Assembly: GCF_008831285.2 (NCBI RefSeq)
Contig: NC_045148.1
Coordinates: 6,393,001 to 6,457,000 of the forward strand
Direction of reading: 5' to 3'
Source: Nymphaea colorata
Taxonomy: Eukaryota > Streptophyta > Magnoliopsida > Nymphaeales > Nymphaeaceae
DNA length: 64,000 bases
Position numbers and translations under genes: made by a program. The notes under the pieces are model-generated. The model was not told the origin of the DNA. It was given only the letters and a program-made list of their open reading frames with translations, and searched no databases. Positions 41,101 to 53,056 of this stretch are shown piece by piece; position 1 is the first letter of the stretch; every line of letters begins with the position of its first letter.

Positions 41101-41740
41101 AATCTCTGTCCTGTGTATTGGGGGTTCCATGATGGATGGGGTTAGGTTTTGATTCTTAGGGAGGGACCCATTGCACTACTTTTATATCATGTTATTTTTT
41201 AAATTTTTTTCCTTGGGGGAATATGATATGATGCACATGCAGTACCAATAATATATTGATGATTGTGTCATTTGGGCCGTTGGTTTTAGAAAATATTGCC
41301 TTTCTGAGATTCACATGATATTGATTAGGATCAGTGATTGTTGGCACAATCCGTGTTTGATCTGCTGATAGAATGACAGTTCTTCAGGCGTGCCAACCGA
41401 GGCAAGATTAGGTATAATGTTTTCATGTCAAACTAAAGTGACACAGCCATGTGTCGTGGGACCAACGATTGCGTTTGTGTACCGAACAAGGCAGGCGTCA
41501 CATCCTGTTTTCTCGTTTTGTATTCACATTGTAACCCCACTGTCACACTTGATCATCCAGCCCCATGTGAGCCTGCACATGTTGTTGATCAGCTCTAAGT
41601 GTGCGAATAAGAAATTGAAGGTGCAAGCTAGCTCATTCCTGAAGGGGTTGGCCCTGGACGGGATGGGGGCTGGTAGAAGACCAGTCTTTGTTTCAAGTTT
41701 TTGGGGACGCAAGTTCTTGAGGTAACAACTTTCTCTAATG
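38152..41740. other. Intergenic DNA with scattered small repeats, no supported gene
   Basis: A transposon-terminus-like GGGGCGGAGCCATGATTTT lies at about 38639 and a (TA)n tract at 38715-38741. Decayed AGCTTGAG/GACTCAAG-type repeats lie near 39050-39180 and 39990-40150, and a GA tract at 39861-39890. A 122-codon minus-strand frame at 39162-39530 has no family signature. Frames near 40591-41083 are likewise unsupported. Confidence 0.5.
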
Positions 41741-41910
41741 AAGAACTTCAAAAGATGAGTTGAAGCATAACAGAGACATCACCTAAAAACACAAAAAACA
41801 AGTGAAGATGAGGGGAAAGAACTTCAAAAGGGGAAAGAACTTCAAAAGATGAGTTGAAGCATAACGGAGACATCACCTAAAAACACAAAAAACAGGTGAA
41901 GATGAGGGGA
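41741..41910. repeat. Direct repeat, two 76-bp copies 94 bp apart
   Basis: Copies at 41741-41816 and 41835-41910 differ at only a few bases (for example CATAACAGAG against CATAACGGAG). The 18 bases between them carry a third partial AAGAACTTCAAAA. Confidence 0.95.
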
Positions 41911-43545
41911 ATGTTGGGGGCTTTGGCTATCTTGGATTGAAATACTCCATCCAACAAGGTGCTAGCTAGCTCATCATTTTGCTTGATCAATCTGGCTTAA
42001 TAAGCTATATCACCTAGCTCATTAACGTCATTCTCTAATGGCAATATGTTAAATTAAATCTACCTTGTGGATCGTATATGCATTATGTGCAGTAAGAATT
42101 GGCTTAGCAAAACCGTGTTTTGGGTTTATGTAGATTTTGTTTAGGTTGAGCACTATGTCCATTAATTCTTGATCTGTATGTCAACCACATACAATCTAAT
42201 ACCTAACAGAACCAAATTTGTGGATATCTTATTCAAATTCAATATATTACAAGCAGACCCACTTTGACTTCTAGACTACTGATGAAGGAGGAAATGTTTG
42301 GAAACGGGTTGCGCATTTGTTTTGTCATTCACTTCAAAAGTTCCTCTTACAAAAAAAAGGGGGGACCTCTAACAAATTAATTTTGTATATTGACATCCAT
42401 ATATTTATATTGGAATAGTAGCAAAGCCACATGTGAATTAATATGCACAGTTGCTTCCACCAGACCCACAATTTTTTTATTTTCATACTTCCGCTACCCC
42501 ATTAGAGCACTCTCATGCATGGTCATGCATTGACGCATCAATTGTTCATGTTTCCTGGGTTGAGAGGATGTTGAGCTTCTAAGGTACCAAAACCAGATTA
42601 TCCAATGAAGTACACCCTTGAAATTGTACCCTTGACCTAAGCTCAAACTTATTCAATTAAGATAGGTAGACATCGAAGCTGGTTATATGCATAGGCATGT
42701 GCACCTGTATATCGTGCACAGGGCCATGTGCATGACACATCCTCTTGACAGTGGGCAAAGAGACACATGTCATGCATCACCGGTTGTGCACGCTGCATCT
42801 CAATGCATATAATCACCTCTCAATCAATGGACAAAGCTTTTATTTACAAATGACTTCTAAGTAGAAGTCAGAAGTTTTGAGTGTGGGATACATGTGTAGA
42901 TTAGTAGTTGAAGAAGGAACACATACGTAAATCCATGTAAATATAAGGCCCATGCCCCCTAACCTAATTGTGGCTTCGCCATGGCCTTTAAGAGCTGCCA
43001 ATGTTGACAAGTGGATAATTTTATAGATCCAAAGAAGTCAGTCAGTTGGACTCATTCTATTGGTGGCTGGTCTGATTCTATGCTTATGCCACATGGGGAT
43101 GTCAATAGTTTTAAATTATTATCTCTTATCCAATGTATATACAATTTGAAACTCAATTCTTAATATGCTAAGTAACTTTGCAAACTTGTTTTAACAGTCC
43201 GTTTGGGATTTGGTTGTAAACTTATAAATTGAATTTAGATAGGATTCAGATTGTGAATTTGGATTCGGATCTAGATATAGTATAGATTTTTCTTTATTCA
43301 TAGTCAAATCTAAATCCAAATTCAAATGTATAAATATCTGAAAAGACAAATATGATTAAGAGTTCATTCAATCTCGATAAGATCCATTGAGGTCCCTAAC
43401 ATCAAATAGACATGTTTTGCAGTTTCTTGTATACAAGACTCCTAGTCAATCGACAATATTTAACATCAAAACGACAACACGATTGAACAGTACTTTTAAA
43501 TAGGAAGAAAAAAAACATGAGCCTCGTGTCCTTATCATATTAACG

Positions 43546-43551
<6 letters not shown>
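41911..43551. other. AT-rich intergenic DNA, no supported gene
   Basis: No gene or named element found. Near 43230-43330 there is AAATCTAAATCC-type sequence like that of the repeats at 53.1 and 61.6 kb. Confidence 0.5.
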
Positions 43552-43583
<32 letters not shown>

Positions 43584-43594
43584 AGAGAGAGAGA
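43552..43594. repeat. (TA)n followed by (GA)n
   Basis: About 29 bases of TA, then a short GA run. Confidence 0.9.
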
Positions 43595-44730
43595 CTGGTT
43601 TAAAGGAGAACAGGAAAGCAGCTATTGCGCCTCATGAAACGGGGGAATCTCCACTGCAGACGCGAGGAGGGGGCGGTGGTGGACTGTGGGACCCACGTGT
43701 ATTGAATAGCTTAGCTGCCCACCGGTGAATGAACCGACGTCTCCCTCTCGTTTTCCGAAACAAACTGCTTTTTTCAACAATGGCAATGAATACTCCTGAA
43801 CTGCTGCCATCCCCGAACCTAACGCCTACATTTTCTTGTCAGGTCCGATTTTTTACCGTTATTTTTCCTCATACTCGGACATGGTTATCTTGTTGGTAAA
43901 GGCAAAGGGAGAGACGTCCAGCTTTGCTAATTTTTTTTTCTTTCAGCTCAGTATCATAGCCAACAATTGAAGTTAATAATGAGATTAATGTTTTCTGATT
44001 TATGTTAACTTAAATTTAACACTGTCATTCTGCATCTTCAGCTTTTCCGATTATGTTTTCAATGTAAAAGATTTTAGTGTACTATTAAGCAAGTTCATAA
44101 TCATAAGAAGGAGAACAAAGAAAATAAACTGGCTTTTTGGAAAGTGTACTTTAAAATTAAGCCCAAACCTTCGCTAATTGTTCAATGAAGAGGATGCTAA
44201 TAATTGTTGATTTTTTATCCATCCGAATTTGCAGCTTCAAGTCTTAGCTTTAAGAGGCATAGCCTAGACTAGGGGCGCATCTCTATTTGGTAAATGATAT
44301 ACCTTTGCATCTTAAATGGTGGAGGCGGTTGAAGAGTGCATCATTGTTATTGCTGACTCTACTTAGAACTAGTTAAAGGTAATAGGAATTGGGGCCTAAG
44401 GAAGGTAAAAAAAAAAGGTTGTTTGGGCTTCGAGCCAAGATTTTTAGCGGTGGGGCACTTGCTTTGGTGACACCGAATTTGGTCTGGGCACTACATATCA
44501 TTTTAAAGTCATAGCAATGTGATGTTGAGACATTATAATGCAATTTTTTGCGGACTGACTGGACAGTAACTGACCCCAGCCAATAAATAGCTCCGCTACT
44601 GTCTTTTGCTCAGTCTGAAGTGTTTTGTAAGAAGTAGAAGCTCCTTTATCCTTTCCTCTCAGTTGATTTACTTTTTAATTTTATTTATTTTCATATTTTT
44701 TTTTTCTAAAAGCTCATCGCCTTCAATTTC
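43595..44730. other. Intergenic DNA, no supported gene
   Basis: A somewhat GC-richer patch near 43620-43760 has no reading frame with a family motif. Otherwise I see nothing. Confidence 0.5.
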
Positions 44731-44882
44731 CTATGTTCTTCAAGCCTACACATGTAACCGCATTTACAACCACATCAAATTTTATCAGTTTATGACGCGC
44801 TGCGGTCTATGTTCTTCAAGCCTACACATGTAACCGCATTTACAAGCACATCAAATTTTATCAGTTTATGACACACCGCAGC
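44731..44882. repeat. Tandem duplication of a 76-bp unit
   Basis: CTATGTTCTTCAAGCCTACA starts at 44731 and again at 44807. The copies differ at only a few positions (for example ACAACCACA against ACAAGCACA), so the duplication is fairly recent. Confidence 0.95.
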
Positions 44883-45073
44883 TTGCTTCTCGTGTATTCA
44901 CTCTAGTATCAATTTTTTAGTTATTTGATTTTTTTGCCTTCACCATTTTGTTTTCATATATTTTGATCCTTGCACAGACTTTTCTATAAAGATATCCACC
45001 ATGACACTCCATAGGCTCCTCTTTCTGCTGTTGTTCGATTCATAGGTTCCTAACAAGTAGTTGTGACGTATAG

Positions 45074-45076
<3 letters not shown>

Positions 45077-45118
<42 letters not shown>
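45077..45118. repeat. (TA)n microsatellite
   Basis: About 42 bases of TA dinucleotides. Confidence 0.95.
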
Positions 45119-45120
<2 letters not shown>

Positions 45121-45388
45121 CGAAAGATTAACTGATTTTACAAATTTATAAAAGGTTGTCCATTTTGGGTGAGGAGAAGGTTAATCACCTTACCCACTGA
45201 AAAAGGGTGGAAAGCTTCCCATTTTTCCTACCTTCTCATAAGTCTTGAGCTGCATCAAGACCAATGAGATACGAGACACCTGTCAATTTAAGTGTCACAA
45301 TCTTATGATTTATAGTTTACAAAACTAACACCTACTAAAATACTATGTGCCTTTTACACATCTGCTAAACTAACCAACTATGCTACTC

Positions 45389-45568
45389 AGGGCGAAGCTA
45401 AGGGGAGCGATGGCCCTCGCCCCACCTCAATTTTTTTTTAATTTACATGTAAATTTTAAATTTTTTTACTTGTCTTATATAAAAATTTTGAAAAATAATA
45501 TTTTGGCTCATGTAAAAATTTATGAACTTTAATTGGAACCCTCATGAAAAATTTTATGGCTTCACCCT
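45389..45568. mobile_element. MITE-like element with 12-bp terminal inverted repeats
   Basis: The left end is AGGGCGAAGCTA. The right end TGGCTTCACCCT reads AGGGTGAAGCCA in reverse complement, so 10 of 12 bases match. The body is 180 bp and very AT-rich, with no coding capacity. No clear target duplication is visible, so the superfamily is open. Confidence 0.6.
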
Positions 45569-46601
45569 TAATGTTACCCCTTTCAAACTACAAACCATTA
45601 AGCCAAATATATAATCCAATGTAAAACTGTTTTTTCTTAGAGAGTCCACAAACTTCAAAATGTAGCTTCTAGTTTAAATTAAATGAAAGACAAATAAAAA
45701 CGGAAACTACGTCGGAAGAAGAATAAAGTGTTTTATTTGCTTATCTATTGTTCACACTTTCCTAATAACACATGCAAAGCAGCGGAGAACAAAGGTTGGG
45801 AAGAGGGGAGGAGAGATCCCTGGAGACACTACAAAATCGACCGGGTTGCTCCCTGGCTAACGTTACTCCACCTAAGTTTCTTAATTTTAAGAAGGAAGAA
45901 TCTCTCTCCCTCTCTGGGGAACAGTGCAGAGCTGCTGCTCTTCTGGGGATGAGAGCTAGGGAGGAAGAAATGGTGTTGGAGATGCTGAACAGAAAGTCTT
46001 TTGAGGAACTGGGAGTCCTGATAAAACAGATGGTCGTGGCTGAAAAACGACCTTTTCCCCTCCTAACGGTTTTTTCTGCTTTTAGAACATGGAGGACACA
46101 GGGAGAGCAGCCGCTGAGGTTTTCTGTTTTCAAGCTGTTCAAATATTAAATTCAGAAAGGAATGAGCAGGATCTGTTCTCTTCTCCCTCGGGTATTGTTC
46201 ACCTGGGATTCCTTCGTCCGGCTGCATTCTTCGAGGTGGACTGTCGTTAAAAAACAAAAAAGAATGGAATCCTCTTCCTCTCCACCTCTTTCTGGGTTTT
46301 TGTTCAGTTAGATTTCTTCTGCCGAACAATTTGTTCAGTTGGATTTTATCTGCCAAGTGCCAACCATATTGTTCGGTTGGATTTCGTGCCCAACTATTAT
46401 TTTATCTCTACAAAATAAAGAAATATATATGTATATACTTTCACCAAATTCAACTCAAGCTTGACTCAATAGAAGGGATTTTGAGCTCATTTACCACGAT
46501 TTCTTCTTTCCTTGGTTTTAAGTTAGAAATTATAAAAGAAATAAAATCTAAATCAAACGAGAGTTTTCAATGTAATCGAGATTTAGGTCAAGCTTGAATT
46601 G
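45569..46601. other. Intergenic DNA with unsupported reading frames
   Basis: Overlapping frames of 125 codons (plus, 45772-46149) and 126 codons (minus, 45762-46142) occupy the same DNA. Neither has a recognisable domain, and CT-rich sequence contributes to both, so I do not call a gene. Confidence 0.4.

Positions 46602-46633
<32 letters not shown>
46602..46633. repeat. (TA)n microsatellite
   Basis: About 32 bases of TA dinucleotides. Confidence 0.9.
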
Positions 46634-46636
<3 letters not shown>

Positions 46637-46639
46637 AAC

Positions 46640-47015
46640 CGTTCCATATATATTTTGGTGATCACATTTTCATCCTAGTCTTTTTTTTTCTCAAAACATG
46701 TTTGAGCTACAAAAGGAAAAAGAAATGAAAACTTTCTCTCTCAATTAACGCACACTTACAGAGACGTGTCATAGAGGTATCATTGGCTTGTTCATGTGGG
46801 TAGGCAAAGGGGACCCCGTTTGATCACAAGGCCATTTTGGTGTCAATAGTGGCAGCCCTTCGTCCCCACACGAGAACAGATCACCTTGTTTTCCCTGATT
46901 CCTATCTGGAAGGAGTGACGACTCAGTCCCACAATGCCAGTCCTTTTGTCTGTTTACGAATGTTCAACGATTCCTTCTAAGAGACGTCTTTAACCTCATC
47001 TTCTTCTTCTTCTAG

Positions 47016-47063
<48 letters not shown>

Positions 47064-47142
47064 CAGCCAACCTCCCCCCTCGCATGCTAGCAGACAATAC
47101 AGCAAATAGAGCAGCGGAAGAAGAAAAATAATTAAGAAAAAG
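46640..47142 (+). promoter_or_regulatory. Promoter and 5' leader region of the second Dof gene, with a (CT)n tract
   Basis: A 42-base CT run at 47019-47060 lies 82-124 bases before the start codon, preceded by CTTCTTCTTCTTC. This pyrimidine-rich composition is typical of plant 5' leaders and parallels the GA/CT tracts upstream of the first Dof gene. I could not choose a TATA box or transcription start with confidence. Confidence 0.45.
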
Positions 47143-48395
47143 ATGGTGATTATAACGTCGTCGCAACTTGGCATGGGCTCCTCAGAATGGCCACAGGTAC
47201 TACACATTCAGTCCATTCTATTCTCTCCCTTCATCCAACTCCCCATCAATAATTTCAACATCCATCCTTTCTCTTGTTTTCTAGCCCTTGGAAGAGAATA
47301 TATGCTACCTTCCTTCCTTCCACACCACCCCCTTCTCTTTATGTTTCTCCTCCGTGTTTTTTTCCTTCTGCTCCTTATCTTCTCGAATTTATATCGTCAC
47401 CCAGTTCTTCTTCTTCTCTTTTGCAGATCCAAGAGGGAAGCACCTTGATGGCACCGTCGTCTTCTTCTAGGCTTATGGAGCAGGCAGGCGGCCTTAAGAA
47501 CCCCACTGATCCGGCTATCAAGTGCCCCAGATGTGACTCCTCAAACACCAAGTTCTGTTACTACAACAATTATAGCCTCTCGCAGCCAAGGCACTTCTGC
47601 AAGACATGCAAGCGCTATTGGACCAGAGGGGGCACACTGAGGAACGTTCCTGTGGGTGGTGGCTGTAGGAAGAACAAGCGGGTAAAGAAGATCAACGTCA
47701 GCCATGATCATGGCCTCCCTTCTTCTCATCTGGAACAAACAGGTGCACCAGCAAACACGGTGTCCTCATCTCAATCAACCCTACCCCCTTCTTCCTCAGC
47801 CGCCGCCACTACTGCAACTACTTCCGCCACCATCACCACCAACCTCCAAAGCTCAATTTTTATCAATCCTGAACTCAGTGTCAACAGCTCGCTTCTGTGC
47901 TCTCTGAAATCGTTGCTCCCTTCTGGTTTAGGCTTCTCAACAAAGGAGAACTCTCCCGAATGCAGTTTATTACCTGCAGGTCAGACCGGGATGAACAACA
48001 CGGTACTCCAGTTACCTGCAGCAGCTTCCCTCTTTTCAGTCACAACATTTCCACATCTGGGTAATTCTCTGGAACTCTTGAATGGTCACGTTTCAAATGA
48101 TACGATATCAGAGGCTGAGTGGCGGCAGGTTCAGCAGCAGAACTTTTTCCTGCCATTAGAAGAGTTGGGCACTGCCGGTGCTCAACCAAAGATGACTGAA
48201 GGGACTCTGAGAAACATGGGGGTGAAGATTGAGAAGGAGAGTAACAGGATGCGTCAGCTGGACTGGCAGGAGTCGAATCATAGCATGTTTGAGACAAGCA
48301 ATAATAGTGATCCATCTCTATATTGGAATACAAGTCTTGGGCCATGGCCTGATGTCCCAAATTATGGCTCATCCTCAATTGCTTCTTTCATGTAA
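47143..48395 (+). CDS. Dof zinc-finger transcription factor, two exons (340 aa)
   Basis: Exon 1 is 47143-47196 (18 codons, [10 protein letters not shown] ... EWPQ). Intron 47197-47426 (230 bp) begins GTACTA after CAG and ends in a pyrimidine tract plus TTTTGCAG. Exon 2 is 47427-48395 and stays in frame ([10 protein letters not shown] ...). A short first exon before the finger, starting MV and ending in a W-rich tail, is the usual layout of one large Dof subgroup. The start context is good (A at -3, G at +4). The Dof domain covers about residues 48-102: Cys51-x2-Cys54-x21-Cys76-x2-Cys79, then RYWTRGG and [12 protein letters not shown], then basic RKNKRVKK (99-106), a likely nuclear signal. Ser/Thr/Ala-rich sequence follows at about 130-160. 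The C-terminus has YWNT, PWPDV and NYGSSS. The product should be a nuclear AAAG-binding regulator; specific targets are unknown. Without splicing, translation could start at Met26. Confidence 0.93.
47197..47426 (+). other. Intron of the second Dof gene
   Basis: Donor CAG|GTACTA, acceptor CTTTTGCAG|ATCC. The intron is pyrimidine-rich and lies in phase 0, so exon joining keeps the reading frame. The long plus-strand frames across it are read-through of the intron. Confidence 0.85.
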
Positions 48396-51005
48396 TGAAG
48401 AGAAAGCAACACACCTGAGAAATATTGGGAACCTATGCAACACCTTCCTGGTCTGGATTTCTCTTCTCTCTCTCTCTTCTCTTGCGTCTTTTTTTTTTCC
48501 CTTTCTGTGGGCTTTTTTCCTTTTTCTGGGTTAAGGCAGGAATGGTTAGAAGTTTTCATGGTGAGCTCATGTTTTTTTTCCTAGTGATTCTAAGTCACAA
48601 AAAAAGAAAATGTAAGAAAAGAAGGAAGAAGAAACGAAATACGGATCGGAGTGTTCATGTCGGATGCAAAAGTTGATAGAGATTTGCACTGAGAGGAGCC
48701 TTGGATCCTTTTACTAGTAATATAGTATGAATGTTGAGTTGAAGGAATCAAAGATGAGAAGATCCTGGTTTTTGTCTAATTCCTGATCAATCCTTTCCCC
48801 TTGTTCGATGCCGAACTATGCAACTTTGTACGTAAATTTATGCATGATATATTCCCCTTTTAATTAAATTCATAGTTGGACAAACGAGGACCATGGTTTT
48901 CTTGAGATTGATTCAGTGGAATGGATGTAATTCTAGTTTTCCTTTTTTAACTAATAAACTGCATGGATGAATGTTTCACTTTTCCTTTTTGCTTTTGCTT
49001 TTCTCTGCTACTGTTTCATTTAGGTGCATGGAGGATCGTGCACCAGAACAGTGACTGGACATTGCAGTTTTTGTAGTCCATTAAAGCAACTTTTGATGAT
49101 GAAAGGATTGGGAATTGTTCAACTTTACTCTGTCCTTGTTCTTGCTACTATGATTTGCTTCTACTCATATTAAACCCTAATTACTACTACGACTCATATG
49201 TGATAGCTAATACAACTGGTGTGCTTCTCATAAATGAGTAGAACATGTAAAATGCACGTCTGTTTATGCAACTAAATTATCCTATTGCACCACCCAGCTA
49301 GTGTCTGTAAGAAGTTCACTATGAATACTCCAACTGTGTTTTCTTTCCTACTGACTCAATGGAACTCCTTTGAAATTAATGAACCAGACTTTCATATGCA
49401 AAAAAGAAAAAAAGGAGTTTGCCTGAATCTATAGTAAGCGACCAAATCATGATGCTGAAGGACTCAAGCTGCCAATGAGATCACAAGTTCGAATGGTGGA
49501 GTAAACAGTTCCTGTAGAGAGAAGAAAGTTAGGACTACGCTCCAGTCTTTGCCTCTCCATCCTTCTGAAGTAGCTTGGGATCAGTGGCTACTGCGCCAAG
49601 TACGAGTCTCCTTTGTTATTAATTAGGACAACACTCAACATTTTAGTTCTGAAATATTCTTTTGTTGAACTTGCCGAGAACCGATGAAGCCCTTTAAGAA
49701 ATTAAGCTTCATAGTCTCAACTAATCGATATATAGATCTACAAACTCTGGAAGTATAGTATAATATACTGAATATATTTACTAAAACTCTGCCAGCTGGT
49801 AGTTTAATTAATTGCATGAAATTCAAGGACATGGCGTTTGAATTTTATTTACCCTTCATTCTGTCTAGAAGGAACTTTCCTCTGCGCGTTTCTTTTCCTT
49901 ACTGTTTTCCTGTAGCAAGCCAGACTTTGAACTGAAACATGAGCTGGTCTTCTACCATTATAAATGAAGTATGTAAACCATGCTTTTCTTGGAATGCTAG
50001 GTTATTTTCTTGTTCATGAACTTCAATATTCTTCAGTCTTTTTCTTTCCTAATGTCATTAACTAACTAATAATTGAGACTCAGGGAGAATTTAGATCCAT
50101 ACTTATCTCGTTTTGTGTCTCTTAGGAAGACACAAACGGTGTGGAATGAACGAATTTTATTACAGTAGTAAGCCTGAAATTTTCAACCTTTCAATCTGAT
50201 ATCCAAGAACGAACAGCTGCCCACTGGGCCAAGTATGAGCAGGTAAGAGCAAGCGTTTCATTTAACGTTGAAATGAATGGCTAGAAAATTTAAATTCTGA
50301 TTAAAACTCATTCTCTATGTATCTCTCAGAGGATCTCCTGCCGTTTCTGCAATTCAAAGATGGCATCTTCATCAAAGTTAAAATTGTTGGTGGCAATGCA
50401 ATGGTTTCACGAATAATATTATCAAGGATGCTGATCAATACTTTTTGCTTTCCAGGTGCACATAAATAATTGAAATAATATTCCAAATAAAAATAAAATG
50501 TTATCTCCAGATTTTTCTTTCTCATCCTATAACTACTGCGGATGTTAAAGTCTATAATTTATTGCTAAGTGGGAGTACGTGAAGAATTTGAATTTATGCA
50601 AAACTCCAAGGATGTGAAAGCCTTAAATAAGAAGAAGAAAAAGGAGCTCAATTTGAAGAAGACGTTGTTCTGTTATCACATGCATCCCACATATGCATGC
50701 TTTGGAAGGTCTTCGGTCGACACTGTCGAAGCCTGCAACATGTGAACGCTTTTATTTTAGCATGGATAAGGGAGGACGCAAGTCACTCTGATCGACCACA
50801 TACAAAAAAAGTCCAACTTGTTAAAATTAAATGTACGCCTTTCAATGCCCCAGTTTTATATGCAGGCAGAACGTAATTGACGCAATAACTATTGGAATAT
50901 GCATCTAAATGACGGCTGGATGATCTACTTTTCTTACTAGGTTGGCCAGAGTAAGTTTTATTGGGCAGCAAACTAAAGAGAAGGGAAAATGTTGACGTGT
51001 GTGTG
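48396..51005 (+). other. 3' UTR of the second Dof gene and downstream spacer
   Basis: The T-rich 3' region has a canonical AATAAA at 48953-48958, 558 bases after the stop codon, a plausible poly(A) signal. Beyond about 49.0 kb there is no supported gene. A possible tRNA-derived SINE fragment lies near 49430-49620. Confidence 0.5.
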
Positions 51006-51122
51006 TGAGAGAGAGAGAGAGAGAGACTGCATGCAGGCTAATAAGTTTGATATCTGCAAGAAATTGAAACTGCTGACAAAAATGTTACAATTGTTGTCAT
51101 TGGCATGTGGATGTCCACTAGT
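51006..51122. repeat. (GA)n tract and spacer before the palindrome
   Basis: A GTGTGTGTGAGAGAGAGA-type tract ends near 51027; the rest is unremarkable. Confidence 0.7.
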
Positions 51123-51276
<154 letters not shown>

Positions 51277-52035
51277 TATAACTCAGCCGTCTATACATGT
51301 AATTGAATGGTTATTTTTTTCTATTTCATGTCACTAAAAACATCACAAATGGTACAACTACAACGTCCACCGGCCACGGTTTTAGAAACAGAATGCAACT
51401 TTTGAAATAATTTTTTGTGACACAAATACAAAAGTAATCATCAGCCTACAAAAATAGCGAATATATATATATATATATATACACACAAGACTAACTTGGG
51501 CTCATAAGTACTTTGACATTATAAAGGGACAAGGGGCACGACGTTAAAGGCGTAATTCACTTAACTGAATAATCTTTACTACAAGAACTTCACAATTGAA
51601 TTAAAGTCAGGAATTTTGCACGTCCTAACCTGTTCTTAGTTTTAATAAATCATAACACCTACTATTCTAGTAAGCAAATCCCGCTCAAGATACAGATTTC
51701 ATTGCTGCCCACAGCAAAACTCTCTCTGAGCCCTCTCTGACCCAGTCGCTAGTAGCAGTTCGATTCTTAGTTGGATGGTTTTTATAATAAACCGATCTCT
51801 ACATATTAAAAAGAAAGGAAAAGCTGAGAACCATCAATTAACTAGTTTCCTTCCTTTCTTTTCTTTTCTTCGTATGTGTGTAAAACCTGCAGGCTCTGAG
51901 CTCGTCGTCACCTGGCGTTTGTCACATCCTTGCTCTCACGTGGTCTAAAGTGGGAGGGAGGCCACATGCCCCCCATTACAACCTTTAACACACCTTGACA
52001 GGACGTTTAATTTGGAAGGATTTCAAAGTCAACAT
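51277..52035. other. Spacer, no supported gene
   Basis: A short (TA)n with ACACAC lies at about 51463-51487. Nothing else is recognised. Confidence 0.5.
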
Positions 52036-52700
52036 ATATATATATATATACCAGCCAACTAGCTATAAGACATGTTACATATTGACCAAACCCTAGGCAT
52101 GTTTGATCACCAAGCTTTTTTTAGGCTTTGGTAAAATTAAGTGTAGAGGTAAAAAGACTCCATGACAGAATCAAGTCCAATTTTTTGTCTTTTACCTTCT
52201 GTTATTTACTTTTTTCCACCACGGTTGAGTCCGATCGAGTTAGGCATGCATGCCACTACCAGTTCGTATCAACAGACTCACCTTGATTCAGTGGCTTACT
52301 TTTTGACCTTCTTCCACTTTTAGTACAAATGGACATATGTCTAGCCGCTGAATGCCATGGCTTGATCCTACGCATGGATCCCTCTGCATAGTGTTGTCCT
52401 TATCAGTTTTTCTATGGCTCCAAAATGGGAGTGAGTTGCTTGTGCCACTCGGTGCACGCAATACACATAAGTCAAAAGAAAAAAATGATATTTTGGAAAT
52501 TATTGAAAAAAAAAAAGTTCTTTTGAGTCTTTTTAATTTTTCGATTTCCTTTTTTATCTTTACAAAAAAAGTATCTTTTATGATCACAAGGAGTATTTTA
52601 CATAACCTGCTTCCCTCTGCTTCATGTCTCAGCCACTTCAAATTGGGATCTTAAACGTTGATGAGATATTGCCAGTTATTATTATTTATAATTTGCCAAT
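52036..52700. repeat. Segmental duplication, left copy, part 1
   Basis: It starts in (TA)n followed by CCAGCCAACTAGCTATAAGA and is collinear with 56161-56700. Shared landmarks are ACCAAACCCTAG, CTCCATGACAGAATCAAG, GAGTCCGATCGAGTTAGGCA and CGCTGAATGCCATGG. Copies differ by substitutions and indels. Reading frames of 100-117 codons on both strands overlap and are not supported as genes. Confidence 0.85.
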
Positions 52701-53056
52701 GAAAAGCTACGGATATATATTGCCCAAATCATCCTCATATTTACTGAGGTTTTAAATGCTACTATGAAGAACTGCGATAGAAAGGATAGCCAAAACAAAG
52801 TTTTTTGGTAACACAATGTTTCATGAGTTTACCCGCAATCATCTGAATAGATTCAAGGAACGTTATATTAGTGTTTTTGTTGCCAAATGCCCCCGAAGAA
52901 TTGTACTGAAAAGCTCACATCAGCGGTGTTGCTCCGGTTTACCTTCAAAAGTAGCTAGTATGTGTGAACCTTACTGGTTCATGGAGTATTGCAGGCAGCC
53001 AATGAGGTTGGCCCAAGCTGATAGGAGAGCGTCAACAAACAAGAATATGCTATATT

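Noticed and set aside
45762-46149. Two overlapping frames of about 125 codons on opposite strands
   Set aside because: Equal length on both strands, CT-rich composition and no domain; no way to prefer either.
47274-47426. Single-exon start of the second Dof gene inside the intron
   Set aside because: The peptide is Phe/Pro/Ser-rich intron translation; the spliced model gives a Dof-like N-terminus with good splice sites.
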